Positions 17,001 through 25,449 are shown, counted from the first letter of the stretch. The stretch is DNA of 64,000 bases from Paenibacillus mangrovi (GCF_022898935.1 NZ_JALIRP010000002.1:496001-560000); one strand, 5' to 3'. The notes: generated from the sequence alone by a model not told the origin. Made by a program: numbers and translations.

Positions 17001-18438
17001 CGTAATCCGGTTCTTTTGTAATTTGATCCAGGAAATCTTTCGCTTTTCCTGACGTGTTGTTGTTGTCATAGTTGCCGTCAAATACCACCAGGTTATATCC
17101 CTTGATCTTGACCCGATAAGCATCGTTAAAGAAATTGTTATCGTACGATTGCGTAGTTTCGTTCCACGCGCCCGCCGAACCGACAGGTACAAATTGTTCG
17201 GCGCCGCCCATATCATGGTTGCCTCTTACCAGATAAAGCGCGATATTGTCAAATAAACCTTCAGCTTTAATTTTATCGTATACTTTTGTCAGCTCTTGCA
17301 TCCACAGATATTCAACGGCATTGTTACCGCCGGTAACGTCGCCGGGAATCAACATGACGTCGGCTTGCGGGAATGTTTTCAGGCTTTTTCTGAAATCATC
17401 TTCCACGCGCGCGATTGCAGCGGGATTATCACTGATTTCCGTGTCGCTGTCCACAATCATATTTAAATCGGCGGGAGTTAATGTTTTATTGCTTTTTTGA
17501 TAGATGAAGATGGCGTTGTCTAGCTCACGTTCGTAATAATTGATCGTTTCCTGTGTATATAATTTTTCTTTTTGCGTTGTTGCAACCGTCGTTGCCGTAT
17601 TTAAAACCTTTTTCAAATAATCAAAATCGGATTCGCTGAAGCCGTTGCCCAGGCCGCCAGCAATAATTGCATTTGCTTCTGCTATGGTGTTGTTAAGTGC
17701 GGTCAAATCTACTTTATTTACATCGTAACTATTATAATTCGCTTGAACTGCATCGCTGCTAAATGCGCCTTTCCAAATCATCAGATCAGCGATATCGAAT
17801 GAATTACCGCCGAGGTTGCCCAATCCGTCGGAACCGATATTTAATGGATTCGATGTATCTAACGATCCGAGCTTCAGCGTAGTTTCAGCCATTTCGTAAC
17901 CATCAATATAGAGCGATGCGAGCATTTTTTCTCTGTCTACTACATAGGTCACATGACGCCAATCGGAAGCATCGAACGTGTTGCGCCCAAAGGAAATGTT
18001 CTTTTCTTTTGCGGTTGGGAAGCCAAAATTCATGTTGATTGAATTAGCTGATGTGTAAATCGCCCAGCCTGCGTTAGAGCCGTTACTAAAATCCTTGTTT
18101 GATAAGATGACCTGTTTATTGTTCGTATCGCCCTTATACCAGAAAGATACGGTAAAATTCTCTTCACCAAAATTCAAGCTATTCGGCGTACTGACATAAT
18201 TACCGTCTCCGCTTTCTAAGTGCAGAGCTTTGGTCCCGGGTAATACACCGTCTACAAAACTATAATCCCCGTGTGCTATCAAATCTTCATTATTTACATC
18301 GTCCTTCAAATTATCGTTGAATGTAATCGATGCAATTTTGTCATTTTTGCCGGCCGTATCGGTTTCTGCGTATGTGCTGGTCGATAACACACCGAATATC
18401 ATCGTTAGTGCGAGCGTAACGGATAAAAATCTCTTCAT
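14074..18438 (-). CDS. SLH-anchored, cohesin-bearing metallophosphoesterase (paralogue C)
   Basis: 1454 residues with the same architecture as paralogue A: signal peptide, LamG (about 31-235), helical linker, metallophosphoesterase (320-595), Fn3-like, Ig-like, F5/8 type C (about 833-959), cohesin-like (971-1103), Fn3, a longer PKPEP-type linker (1196-1234) and three SLH domains (about 1265-1454). This copy keeps GHTH at about residue 526, where A and B have GHTQ, so it may have the most canonical metal site; the first motif is SDTE, not the usual D-x-H. PGDVTGG, GNHD and SHFPIS are present. GGAGG precedes the ATG. It follows its dockerin gene after 36 bases, as in locus A. Cell-surface phosphoesterase displaying a dockerin partner is the inferred role. 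Confidence 0.88.
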   Translation of the reverse strand: MKRFLSVTLALTMIFGVLSTSTYAETDTAGKNDKIASITFNDNLKDDVNNEDLIAHGDYSFVDGVLPGTKALHLESGDGNYVSTPNSLNFGEENFTVSFWYKGDTNNKQVILSNKDFSNGSNAGWAIYTSANSINMNFGFPTAKEKNISFGRNTFDASDWRHVTYVVDREKMLASLYIDGYEMAETTLKLGSLDTSNPLNIGSDGLGNLGGNSFDIADLMIWKGAFSSDAVQANYNSYDVNKVDLTALNNTIAEANAIIAGGLGNGFSESDFDYLKKVLNTATTVATTQKEKLYTQETINYYERELDNAIFIYQKSNKTLTPADLNMIVDSDTEISDNPAAIARVEDDFRKSLKTFPQADVMLIPGDVTGGNNAVEYLWMQELTKVYDKIKAEGLFDNIALYLVRGNHDMGGAEQFVPVGSAGAWNETTQSYDNNFFNDAYRVKIKGYNLVVFDGNYDNNNTSGKAKDFLDQITKEPDYDPTKPIFVSSHFPISGTNWGSEWSTSASNNVGKYIADNNLSQVVYLSGHTHYDPTDERSLYQGAASYFDAGSTNYSSYIDGGPYGGYIEGAYINYHTTPRIANFLEVYDTKVIIKHYNLSTDEFVGIPSVVHVGEGQDAFTYSKSDIRELIAPQFDEGLKIKSLKSNEVTFTMKQANDNVRALEYNVQLINKLTGEVDNSFNSLSLPLDKPFDEYREYTMTGLLPDTPYILRVFAADSMYNRSSQDIELNVNRVNLTSVIAPSDVIDVALGAAKTANALGLPSTVSLVTDSFMVDANVTWNVDASNYDPNVRTPQTFTVNGTITLPAIVANPNAVPLTTSIRVTVNKASVPTDTATVTASSFYNSNYSPNKVIDGIKMGAPGVGEWASLGEKNPWIQVNWPTNQTINQITFYDRANPTDWSQGGTLTFSDGSTLEVSGIPNDGSGYSVNFPARTVTWVKFQISSNSGGSNGLSEMEFAWIIPAEVPTTPQSTLTGLQQVDLGQTFDVTMGLNDETQRVFQSVYAQDLTLHYDPTILQLDSITSLKDGFQVIGQKEIAPGQIRIMAASLGTDVPAQGDLLAFKFTAKAATQASAKTTVSIDNVVIANEKGKELQVAGASHEVTVSEDGGQVGTIPAVPTGLKAKAEGASQINVTWKNSADATGYDLMVDGAIHMDVANPFEHTGLAANTSHTYKVRAKNAAGASEWSTQVTESTKSEKPNPDPKPEPKPEPKPKPDPKPEPKPEPKPDPKPEPKPKDVFNGKIVNEEKLIEAIESKVEEAKKSNAKMEPADIKGHWAEKTIATFAKLQVITGFEDGTFRPNSPITRAEFATIIARVFDIHADSANDGVELSDIQSHWAKDAINNLASAGVINGYGDGSFKPNKTISREEMVIILSRIVDLSKVDKDESKGNFTDMSSASSYAVNKIQDAAKAGIINGKGNGVFDPQGSSTRAEALTIILNALNLDPQIETLFNSLN

Positions 18439-18474
18439 TACAGAATAACCTCCATCATTTTAAGTACGAGCCTG

Positions 18475-19533
18475 TTATTGCAGAGACGCATTGGCTACGA
18501 TTTCAAGGTCTACAATATCAACCATACCGTCATGATTGACATCAGCTTTTTCATTCCAGCCCGCTTGATCTGGTTGCTTGCCGTATCCTCCTGCAACAAT
18601 TGCCAAGTCACCAACAGAGATTTTTCCATCTCCATTGAGATCTGCGCTGATTTTCTGCTTGTCAAAAAGTTGAATAGCCGCTTTCAATGCCGCTTTCGCT
18701 TGATTCACCTGCTCCGGCATCGCATTCGAATCGTTTGCTGTCGCATTTGCTACATCGATAGCCGACTGTAATTGCGCTTTGGAGCCAGCCGCATACAGAC
18801 CGTCCTCGTTGCCTTCCACGGCTGCATCGTACTTCGCCTGAGCGTTTTCGATGATGTTCTGTAACGTCAGACCTGCCTCTACTGTCACACTCGCGGAAGA
18901 CGTAAAGTTGCCGTCAGCCGTTGTGACCGTTACTATCGCAGTTCCAGGACTATTGCCAGTCAGCGAAGCGCTGCCGCCTGTTGCGGTAACAGATACTACA
19001 GCAGGATCGCTGCTTGTCCACGAAACTTGAGGATCGTTCGCATTAGCCGGCGTAACCGTAGCCGTCAATGTTACAGTTTCACCTTCAGTCATGATGACGT
19101 TCTGTTGATCAAGCGTCACCCCGTTAACAGGGATGTGGTCAACGACTTCGAATGTCTTGCGATCCACGATCTCATAGCCGCCATCGAGCAAGAATAGCGC
19201 ATCATATTTACCTGGAGCCAGCCCATTGCTAAGACTTACTTTCCCGTCTCCAGACTTTAAATAAGTCCATGTGATCGATACACCGGAACCTGGAGGAACA
19301 TCACCGGTTTTATAGATGCCGACCCAATCCGTCCCGCTTGCGCCAGCCCCTGTGTACGATAGCGTGATGGCTTCGCCCTTGAGGTACTGGAGTTTGTCCA
19401 TTGTTAACGTCTGGCCTGCAGCTGCTTCAGCAACAGGCATGAAAGTTGCTGCGGACAAGTTGAAAATTAAAATCATGACTGACGCAAAATAACCGATTCG
19501 ATGCAACGTTTTTCGGTTTCGTTTTTTGTACAT
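18475..19533 (-). CDS. Secreted FIVAR-dockerin protein (paralogue C)
   Basis: 352 residues, nearly identical to the protein at 6571-7629: signal peptide, YLKGEAITLSY/DWVGIY Ig-like domain, BIG2, FIVAR and a dockerin with loops DLNGDGKISVGDL and DVNHDGMVDIVDL. The differences cluster in the first Ig-like domain and in a few dockerin positions, whereas the BIG2-FIVAR part is almost unchanged even in DNA, which suggests recent duplication or gene conversion. Expected to bind the cohesin of the next gene's product or of paralogue A. First gene of operon C, with a leader of about 305 bases. Confidence 0.87.
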   Translation of the reverse strand: MYKKRNRKTLHRIGYFASVMILIFNLSAATFMPVAEAAAGQTLTMDKLQYLKGEAITLSYTGAGASGTDWVGIYKTGDVPPGSGVSITWTYLKSGDGKVSLSNGLAPGKYDALFLLDGGYEIVDRKTFEVVDHIPVNGVTLDQQNVIMTEGETVTLTATVTPANANDPQVSWTSSDPAVVSVTATGGSASLTGNSPGTAIVTVTTADGNFTSSASVTVEAGLTLQNIIENAQAKYDAAVEGNEDGLYAAGSKAQLQSAIDVANATANDSNAMPEQVNQAKAALKAAIQLFDKQKISADLNGDGKISVGDLAIVAGGYGKQPDQAGWNEKADVNHDGMVDIVDLEIVANASLQ

Positions 19534-19624
19534 TTGCCATTCCCCATTTCCACCATTTTTTCATCTTAGCTTGTACTTTGTTATTTCATGAAGACACTTG
19601 AATCCGATGAAGAATTTTTAGGCT

Positions 19625-19687
19625 TTAATTCAATCCGTAAGCAACACCTCCAAAAATACTCACATCCCTCGGAAAACAAATTTGCAT
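19625..19687 (-). other. Possible 20-codon leader ORF, copy C
   Basis: Reads MQICFP, then RDVSIF, then GGVAYGLN and TAA. The changed middle with intact length is the only hint of coding; no good ribosome binding site. Confidence 0.25.
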
Positions 19688-19833
19688 ATTGAAAGCGATG
19701 ATACCTTGAATTCTTTCTGGATGGAAAGCTTTAGTTCAAACAGCGATTTTCACATTTTGTATGACTATGTATTTGTTCAATTTTTATTAAACACTTTCAA
19801 TATTTTTATTAAAATAGCCAAAATCCCCCCTAT

Positions 19834-19909
19834 GCACAAAATATATTGTACGCTCTATCCACATTTAATAGGTTAAGTACATGTAAAATACAAATGAAAT
19901 TTGCGTAAA
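19834..19909 (-). promoter_or_regulatory. PhoP-box-like promoter with palindromic operator, copy C
   Basis: Minus-strand TTTACG, TTCATT, TTTACA and TTAACC (19909 down to 19871) at exact 11-bp spacing; 20 bases later TACAAT (19850-19845) inside GCACAAAATATATTGTAC (19834-19851). Confidence 0.7.
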
Positions 19910-19944
19910 GTTGAAGGATCATAATGGTAAAAATAGACAAAAAA

Positions 19945-19970
19945 AGGACCATGCTTAGTTGCATGGACCT
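19945..19970 (-). terminator. Terminator of the ABC importer operon
   Basis: AGGACCATGC/GCATGGACCT, a 10-bp perfect stem around TTAGTT, with a clean T run on the minus strand, 21 bases after the permease stop. It lies just upstream of the next promoter, so it insulates operon C. Confidence 0.9.
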
Positions 19971-19990
19971 GAAAGAGACATGATTTTGAA

Positions 19991-21700
19991 TTAAAGCTGT
20001 TTTCGAACTAGCAGCGCTTCCGTCCGTCGACGCAACGGCTTCGTCACCCCCATCACAACCACACGGACGATCAGGTTCGTAAGGATAATTAAAACCGACA
20101 TCGCCGCAGCTGGAGCTATATCACCTGAATCCTCCATGTTGACAATAGCCACAGAAGCCGGCTTCAAGTCAGGCGTGTATAAGAAGATGATCGCCGAGAC
20201 CGTAACCATGCTGTTGATGAAAAAATACAATGCGATCTCTAAAATCGCCGGAAACGACATCGGTACCGTGACCCGGAGCAACGTCCGATACCATGGTACG
20301 TTCATCGATTCCGACGCAGCCTCAAACTCGCTATCCAGCTTCTTAAGAGAGGAGGTCATGGTTAAAAACGAAACCGAATAAAAGTGTACAATGTTACATA
20401 TGATTACGATCCATATGGTCCCGTACAACCCGTTCAACGGCTGGTTCGGATTATTGAAGAAAAATACGTAAACGAGCCCCAGCACCAATCCCGGCAGCGC
20501 CAGCGGGAGCATGGAAAGTAAATATGCGGAAGCGCGCAGGATACGATATCCGCGGGACTTCTCAATGAGATATGCAAACAAAAATGTTACTATGGTACCA
20601 ATTACCGCTGTACAAAGCGAAATAACCAGGCTGTTGACAAACGGGTTTGAACCTTGTGAGGCGAAATTTGAAAAATCATAATTCGAGAGAGAGATCTCCA
20701 AATTATAAGGCCATACTTTTACTAACGACCCATAGATTGCTACGAGTATAATACACAAAATCGCAACGGACAGAACCAGGCAAAGTAAAAATAACATTCC
20801 GTCGCGCAGCTTGTTCGCTTCAATTCGATAAGGGCTCGATTTCGCGCTAAGGAAGCCGTTTTGTTTCCGCTGTGCAATTCGGTCTATGACAAACGATAAG
20901 ACAGCAGGGATCAACAACAGCACACCGACTGCGGCCCCCATCTGCATATTTTGTTGGCCAATGACTTGTTTAAACAGATCCGTCGCAAGTACATTGTACT
21001 GCCCTCCAACAACCTTAGGGGCACCAAAATCCGTAAAACTCATGACAAAACAAACAAAAATCGAGCTAAGGATCGCAAATTTCGTTCCTGGAATGGTAAC
21101 GGTCCAAAACTTTCGCCATTTACTAGCACCTAATGTTTCCGCAGCTTCATATAATCGATAATCCGAACTCATAAGTGCAACCGATAACATAAGAAATGCT
21201 TGTGGAAATGTATACAAGACTTCCGACATAATGATCCCGATCGGCCCATAAAGATCAATTCGGACTTCCGGGAACCGCCCGAAAAAACCGGTGGAGATGA
21301 GCCCCTGATTGCCAAACAAATAGATAAGCGCTAATCCGTGAAGCATCGAAGGCGCGAAAAGCGGCAGTAACCCTACTGCGCGGAAAAACGATTTCCCTCG
21401 AATTGCGCTTCTCTCAAGTGCAAACGCAAACCCGAATCCAAGCGTCACTGCAATAACAGTTGTGATCGATGAAACCTTAATGGAATTCCATAACGAAGTA
21501 ACAAGCGCCGGTGTCGAGAAATATTTTGCGAAATTGGCGAGTCCGATAAATTGTCCGTCTGGATTGCTTACGGCTTTGATTGCGAGCTCTCCGAGCGGCA
21601 GCAGGATTGTAACTGTTAACACTAGCGTCATGATCAGGATGATCAGGTTCTGACTCAGAGCGTTAGAATCAGGACGAATTCGTTTTAACCATAAATTCAT
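19991..21700 (-). CDS. ABC importer permease, fused double domain (2-aminoethylphosphonate type)
   Basis: 569 residues with about twelve membrane segments in two homologous halves, the fused arrangement of FbpB- and PhnU-type permeases. Each half carries an EAA loop (EAAETLGASKWRKFW in the first, EAASESMNVPWYRTLL in the second) that docks the ATPase. The neighbouring binding protein resembles the phosphonate-type PhnS2 group, so an aminophosphonate or a related organophosphate amine is the likely cargo; iron or polyamine transport is possible from the permease alone. GGAGG lies before the ATG, 14 bases after the ATPase stop. Last gene of the five-gene operon. Confidence 0.85.
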   Translation of the reverse strand: MNLWLKRIRPDSNALSQNLIILIMTLVLTVTILLPLGELAIKAVSNPDGQFIGLANFAKYFSTPALVTSLWNSIKVSSITTVIAVTLGFGFAFALERSAIRGKSFFRAVGLLPLFAPSMLHGLALIYLFGNQGLISTGFFGRFPEVRIDLYGPIGIIMSEVLYTFPQAFLMLSVALMSSDYRLYEAAETLGASKWRKFWTVTIPGTKFAILSSIFVCFVMSFTDFGAPKVVGGQYNVLATDLFKQVIGQQNMQMGAAVGVLLLIPAVLSFVIDRIAQRKQNGFLSAKSSPYRIEANKLRDGMLFLLCLVLSVAILCIILVAIYGSLVKVWPYNLEISLSNYDFSNFASQGSNPFVNSLVISLCTAVIGTIVTFLFAYLIEKSRGYRILRASAYLLSMLPLALPGLVLGLVYVFFFNNPNQPLNGLYGTIWIVIICNIVHFYSVSFLTMTSSLKKLDSEFEAASESMNVPWYRTLLRVTVPMSFPAILEIALYFFINSMVTVSAIIFLYTPDLKPASVAIVNMEDSGDIAPAAAMSVLIILTNLIVRVVVMGVTKPLRRRTEALLVRKQL

Positions 21701-21714
21701 AACGGAAGCCCTCC

Positions 21715-22743
21715 TTATCCCACCGCGATGCTTGCTGTAGAATCAAACCGGATAACGTGTTCGGGCGGCAAGTTGAACATCAGCTTCTGATTTTTTTTAA
21801 CGTTGAAATTCGCCATCGTCTGCGAAGGCAGATCAATGGTAACGAATTGCTGCATCGGATGATCCTGCGAATCCAATAACTGCACAAGCACCCGGTAATA
21901 GGCCCCGTGATATTCGTAATCCCGTACAATCGCACGATTGCTCTTATCTTGATCTCCTCGAACCAGTTGAACATGTTCCGGCCGAATGGCCAGCAAAGCA
22001 CTTTCTTGTTTTTCCGTTTCAATAAAACTTATTGCTCCAATAAAATCGGCAACAAACGGACAGTTGGGCTTTTCATACACTTCCTTCGGCGTACCGATTT
22101 GAATAATCCGTGCTTGATTCATGACAACGATGCGATCCGCCATCGTCAAGGCTTCTTCCTGATCATGCGTGACCATAATCGTAGTCATACCGAATTTCTC
22201 ATGTAGGCGAAGAATCTCACGTCGCAACTTGATTCGAACTTTAGCATCGAGTGCAGATAACGGTTCATCCAATAACAAGCAATCCGGTGAAAGCGCTAGT
22301 GCACGTGCAAGAGCAACCCGCTGCTGTTGACCTCCCGACAATTGTGATGGCACCTTGTTTCGTTGCTCATCTAATTCCACCAGTCCGAGCAGTTCGTCTA
22401 CTCGATCGGCAATTTGGGATTTGGATAAACGATTGGAAAGTCCATAAGCAATGTTCTCAGCTACAGTTAAATTAGGGAATAAAGCATAGGATTGGAACAT
22501 CATTCCGAAGTTCCGTTTCCCGGCCGGTTCTCTGGTGATGTCTCTACCTGCAATTGTCAACTGACCCTGGTCGGCTTTTTCGAGCCCTGCAATGATCCGA
22601 AGTAACGTTGTCTTGCCGCAGCCGCTTGGCCCGAGCAGACAGATGAACTCGTGTTTATTGATATCTAATTCGATTTCTTGCAGCGCAGCTTGCTTCCCAA
22701 ATCGTTTGGAAAGGTTTCGCACCGATAAGTAACCTTGATTCAT
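21715..22743 (-). CDS. ABC importer ATPase (2-aminoethylphosphonate/PotA type)
   Basis: 342 residues. Walker A GPSGCGKTT, signature LSGGQQQR, Walker B CLLLDEPLSALD and the switch His in VTHDQEEAL are all intact. After about residue 240 comes a TOBE-like regulatory domain containing AIRPEHVQLV. It would energise uptake by the double permease that follows. It sits between binding protein and permease, which agrees with an import system. Confidence 0.9.
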   Translation of the reverse strand: MNQGYLSVRNLSKRFGKQAALQEIELDINKHEFICLLGPSGCGKTTLLRIIAGLEKADQGQLTIAGRDITREPAGKRNFGMMFQSYALFPNLTVAENIAYGLSNRLSKSQIADRVDELLGLVELDEQRNKVPSQLSGGQQQRVALARALALSPDCLLLDEPLSALDAKVRIKLRREILRLHEKFGMTTIMVTHDQEEALTMADRIVVMNQARIIQIGTPKEVYEKPNCPFVADFIGAISFIETEKQESALLAIRPEHVQLVRGDQDKSNRAIVRDYEYHGAYYRVLVQLLDSQDHPMQQFVTIDLPSQTMANFNVKKNQKLMFNLPPEHVIRFDSTASIAVG

Positions 22744-22795
22744 TACAAATACCCCTTTTTTGCCAATTTTCTAATACGATTTAATAAATTAGGAA

Positions 22796-22816
22796 GGATG
22801 CCAAAAATCGGCATCC
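22796..22816 (-). other. Intercistronic stem-loop between binding protein and ATPase
   Basis: GGATGCC and GGCATCC (7 bp) face each other in the 104-base gap after the binding-protein gene. The T-rich tail is poor, so it may lower read-through or protect the 3' end of the binding-protein message. Confidence 0.5.
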
Positions 22817-22847
22817 CTCGTTTATTACAGAGCATAATCACTCAGAA

Positions 22848-23942
22848 TTATTGTTTCGGCTCCGCTTTCGATCCGTATTTTCCCTCCCAGTCTGCAAGCA
22901 CTGAATCACGATCTCTGGCAGCCTGGTATAAATCCAGCTTCGTTAATTGGGATACAGGGTCTTTACTGTAACCTTCCGGAATTTTCGAATCTTCTTGCTT
23001 GATGCTCAAAATAGCATAATTCTTGTTGTATTCTTTCATTGGCTCATCGCTAATCGCCCAATCGAGGAACAGTTTGGCCTCTGGCTTAATATTTTCCTTT
23101 TTAACCAATGCATTTGCTTCCATTTCCCAGCCAGATCCTTCTTTAGGGAATACCACCTCAACCGGAGCGCCCTTTTTCTGTTGTTGGATGCCGGCGTATC
23201 CGTACGAGATGCCGATTGGAACTTCGCCTGCAGCAGCCATTTTCGCAGGTTTGGAGCCAGAGTGTGTATACACCATCATATTTTCATGCAGCTTGTCCAT
23301 GTATGACCATGCTTTATCCTTGCCATACAGTTGGATGAATTCGTTAACTGTCAAATATCCTGTTCCCGAAGATGCCGGATGCGGCATAGCGATCAATCCT
23401 TTATATTCAGGCTTAATCAAATCTTCGTACGATTGCGGAATCGGCAAATTCCGTTTTTCCAATTCTACTTTATTTACAGTAAATGCTGTCTCCCAGATGT
23501 CAATTCCGACCCATTTTGGCGGGTTCGCCTTATCTTTGAATTCCGGCAGCACCCGATCAACACCTTTAGGCGCGTAAGGTTCCAGCATATTCTGATCGTC
23601 CATGGCGAGCAAGCTGGTTGTCGCTAGACCCCAGATCACGTCAGCTTGAGGATTGTCTTTCTCTGCAAGCAGCTTAGCTGTGATGATCCCTGTTGAATCG
23701 CGAACAATGTTAAGCTTAATGTCTGGGTACTGGGCCTTGAAGGACTCGAGATACGTTGTGATCTGTTCATCTTCCATTGCCGTATAAATGTTTAACTCTG
23801 CCGGTTTATTCGATGCAGTTGTCGCCGATGGACTCGTGCTGCTGTCTTGTGCTGCGTTATCTGTTTTCGTTCCATTTCCACAACCCGCCAATAAACCTGT
23901 AACGATTAATGTAGCTGCGAGTGATTTCCATTTAAAATTCAT
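22848..23942 (-). CDS. ABC importer substrate-binding lipoprotein (2-aminoethylphosphonate type)
   Basis: 364 residues. Lipobox in [11 protein letters not shown], then a Ser/Thr-rich linker and a periplasmic-binding-protein fold. Stretches such as [34 protein letters not shown] and YTHSGSKP match, from memory, the group annotated as putative 2-aminoethylphosphonate binding proteins (PhnS2 type), related to iron-binding FbpA. It should capture the cargo outside the membrane. No phosphonatase or transaminase gene (phnX, phnW) is nearby, so the cargo may instead be an organophosphate amine such as phosphocholine. GGAGG before the ATG. Confidence 0.85.
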   Translation of the reverse strand: MNFKWKSLAATLIVTGLLAGCGNGTKTDNAAQDSSTSPSATTASNKPAELNIYTAMEDEQITTYLESFKAQYPDIKLNIVRDSTGIITAKLLAEKDNPQADVIWGLATTSLLAMDDQNMLEPYAPKGVDRVLPEFKDKANPPKWVGIDIWETAFTVNKVELEKRNLPIPQSYEDLIKPEYKGLIAMPHPASSGTGYLTVNEFIQLYGKDKAWSYMDKLHENMMVYTHSGSKPAKMAAAGEVPIGISYGYAGIQQQKKGAPVEVVFPKEGSGWEMEANALVKKENIKPEAKLFLDWAISDEPMKEYNKNYAILSIKQEDSKIPEGYSKDPVSQLTKLDLYQAARDRDSVLADWEGKYGSKAEPKQ

Positions 23943-23981
23943 TGTTGTCCTCCATTTTCACGCATTATGCGTAGTTGATAG

Positions 23982-24305
23982 TTATAACGACTTACCGTTT
24001 AAATTCAAACCAATGGTACCAATCACAATAAGAGCAACCCAGCAGATCTTCGCAACATTAAACTGTTCTTGGAAAAAGAAGTATCCCGCTAGCGCAATCA
24101 AAACCATGCCGATCCCGGACCATGTGGCATAAGCAACGGTAACTTCAATATGTTTCAAAGCCAAATTTAGCAAAGTGAAGCTGCAAGCGTAAAACACAAA
24201 CATCAGGATGGAAGGCCACAATTTCGTGAACCCTCCGGAAATTTTCATCGAAAGCGTACCCGACACTTCGAATACGATGGCAAGAAGCAAAAAAATGGTA
24301 CCCAT
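23982..24305 (-). CDS. SMR-family exporter (Qac-like)
   Basis: About 107 residues with four membrane helices. The first helix has the SMR signature AIVFEVSGTLSMKISGGF, including the essential Glu that couples proton and cation movement. The pattern suits the quaternary-ammonium subtype better than the guanidinium type. SMR proteins act as dual-topology dimers exporting small cations. Here it lies between a phosphatase and an importer in a tight operon, so it may remove the amine (for example choline) left after dephosphorylation; this is inference. AAGGGTGA suits the ATG at 24305; a GTG at 24314 overlapping the upstream stop is the alternative. Confidence 0.85.
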   Translation of the reverse strand: MGTIFLLLAIVFEVSGTLSMKISGGFTKLWPSILMFVFYACSFTLLNLALKHIEVTVAYATWSGIGMVLIALAGYFFFQEQFNVAKICWVALIVIGTIGLNLNGKSL

Positions 24306-24310
24306 CGTAC

Positions 24311-25123
24311 TCACCCTTCATCCGTACTTAATACTTCTATTCCTATTTGTGAATAGTCGGTAATGAGGGCATCAGCATCGTGTAGATAGCTATCTCTTGA
24401 CTCAGTCAGCTTTCGACTACAAATTCCAATGGTCAGGGAAACTCCCGCTGCTCTTCCCATTTTCATATCACCGTTCGTATCCCCGATTACGGCCACTTCA
24501 TTAGGGGAGCATCGCAACTCCCAGCAAGCCTTTTCCACCATCTCGGGATTGGGCTTTCCCAGATCTACCAGGTCATTTCCAATGACAACTTGAAAATATT
24601 GCCTAATCCCCATCCATTCCAAATGCTTTTCCGCTTCAAACGTATCATCTGCCGTCACTACGCCCAAAGGAATTCGCAGCTCACGACAGCGCTCGAGAAA
24701 TTCCTTTAAGCCGGGTAAAGCCTGAACCGGTCGAGTATTCTGCATTTCCTCGTCGGCTAATTGCTTGCACCTTCGAACGATTGTCATCGCTTCGCTCCAC
24801 GGCAGACCTAACCGATAACCATGCCATGCCAATACCGCAAGCACATCGGGTGTAGAAGCCATCGCGAGTGGACCATTACAATCGTAATCGACAATGTGGC
24901 CTTCTGAATCAACATCAACTCCCAGCAAAGCAGGAATCAGATCGACAATATGTTGCCGTGCGTCACTCGGAAAATACTCGGAATAGTGGCGAGCCAATGC
25001 TTCGGCCCATCTCCCCCACAGCCCGACAAATTCAAGCAAGGTTCCATCCTTGTCAAATAGAAGGCCTCGGACTGGGAAGCATTCTCTATGCACCCGTAAA
25101 TTAAAAATTGTAATCACTCCCAT
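24311..25123 (-). CDS. HAD-superfamily phosphatase (phosphoglycolate phosphatase-like)
   Basis: 270 residues. HAD motif I is DKDGTL (about 24-29) with the nucleophilic Asp, motif II is around VVTADD, motif III is the Lys of GKPNP, and motif IV is GDTNGDMKMG. A helical cap of about 100 residues places it near the phosphoglycolate phosphatase group. The cap is not obviously that of phosphonoacetaldehyde hydrolase, whose motif I is DWAGT. As first gene of the importer operon it probably dephosphorylates the imported compound in the cytoplasm. It overlaps or abuts the SMR gene, so translation may be coupled. Substrate unknown. Confidence 0.83.
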   Translation of the reverse strand: MGVITIFNLRVHRECFPVRGLLFDKDGTLLEFVGLWGRWAEALARHYSEYFPSDARQHIVDLIPALLGVDVDSEGHIVDYDCNGPLAMASTPDVLAVLAWHGYRLGLPWSEAMTIVRRCKQLADEEMQNTRPVQALPGLKEFLERCRELRIPLGVVTADDTFEAEKHLEWMGIRQYFQVVIGNDLVDLGKPNPEMVEKACWELRCSPNEVAVIGDTNGDMKMGRAAGVSLTIGICSRKLTESRDSYLHDADALITDYSQIGIEVLSTDEG

Positions 25124-25283
25124 AGCAATCGCTCGTTTATCTAAGTTGATTTTAATTGGTTATCGCAATAGCTGTTAGGAACACCAGTGTCTTTAACTGC
25201 GAGCGCGAATAACAAATTATGTAATTCAATTTTTTTTTAATATTTCTGTTTTTCCACCCCTAAATACCGTTTATTTTCCATTA

Positions 25284-25359
25284 ACACAAAAAATATTGTA
25301 CACTAATACGAGTAATCATGTGTCAACGGACTATTAATCCAACGTGAAATTTCTGTAAA
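25284..25359 (-). promoter_or_regulatory. PhoP-box-like promoter with palindromic operator, ABC operon
   Basis: Minus-strand hexamers TTTACA, TTCACG, TTAATA and TTGACA (25359 down to 25321) are spaced exactly 11 bp apart, two of them perfect for TT[ACT]A[CT]A. After 20 bases comes TACAAT (25300-25295) inside ACACAAAAAATATTGTAC (25284-25301), 16 of 18 bases identical to the operators at 7941, 13811 and 19834. Outside these elements the DNA differs from those leaders, so the shared part is probably selected. It lies between the importer operon and the divergent regulator. Confidence 0.75.
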
Positions 25360-25382
25360 TCCTCTCCTCGCTCGCATCCGTT

Positions 25383-25400
25383 AAAAATATTTTGTATACT
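25383..25400 (+). promoter_or_regulatory. Putative promoter of the GbsR-like gene with weak operator half
   Basis: TATACT (25395-25400) is a candidate -10 for the regulator. It overlaps AAAAATATTTTGTATAC, whose right half resembles the TTTTGTGC half of the operator, so weak autoregulation is possible. No convincing -35 is seen. Confidence 0.35.
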
Positions 25401-25449
25401 ATAAAAAAAGGATTACTTTGGAATCTTATGAACGATAAAGGTCAGCGAT

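Larger units (their letters stand above)
19545..19975 (-). repeat. Conserved promoter-leader block, copy C
   Basis: Same order of hairpin, PhoP-like hexamers, operator, long leader and ribosome binding site as copies A and B. It lies directly behind the stop codon of the ABC permease at 19991. Confidence 0.85.

Noticed and set aside
2221..19533. Cellulosome for plant fibre breakdown
   Set aside because: No cellulase, xylanase or cellulose-binding domain is present; the cohesin carriers are phosphoesterases and the dockerin proteins have no catalytic domain.
24311..25123. HAD gene as phosphonoacetaldehyde hydrolase (phnX)
   Set aside because: Motif I is DKDGTL, not DWAGT, the cap region does not resemble PhnX, and no phnW is nearby.
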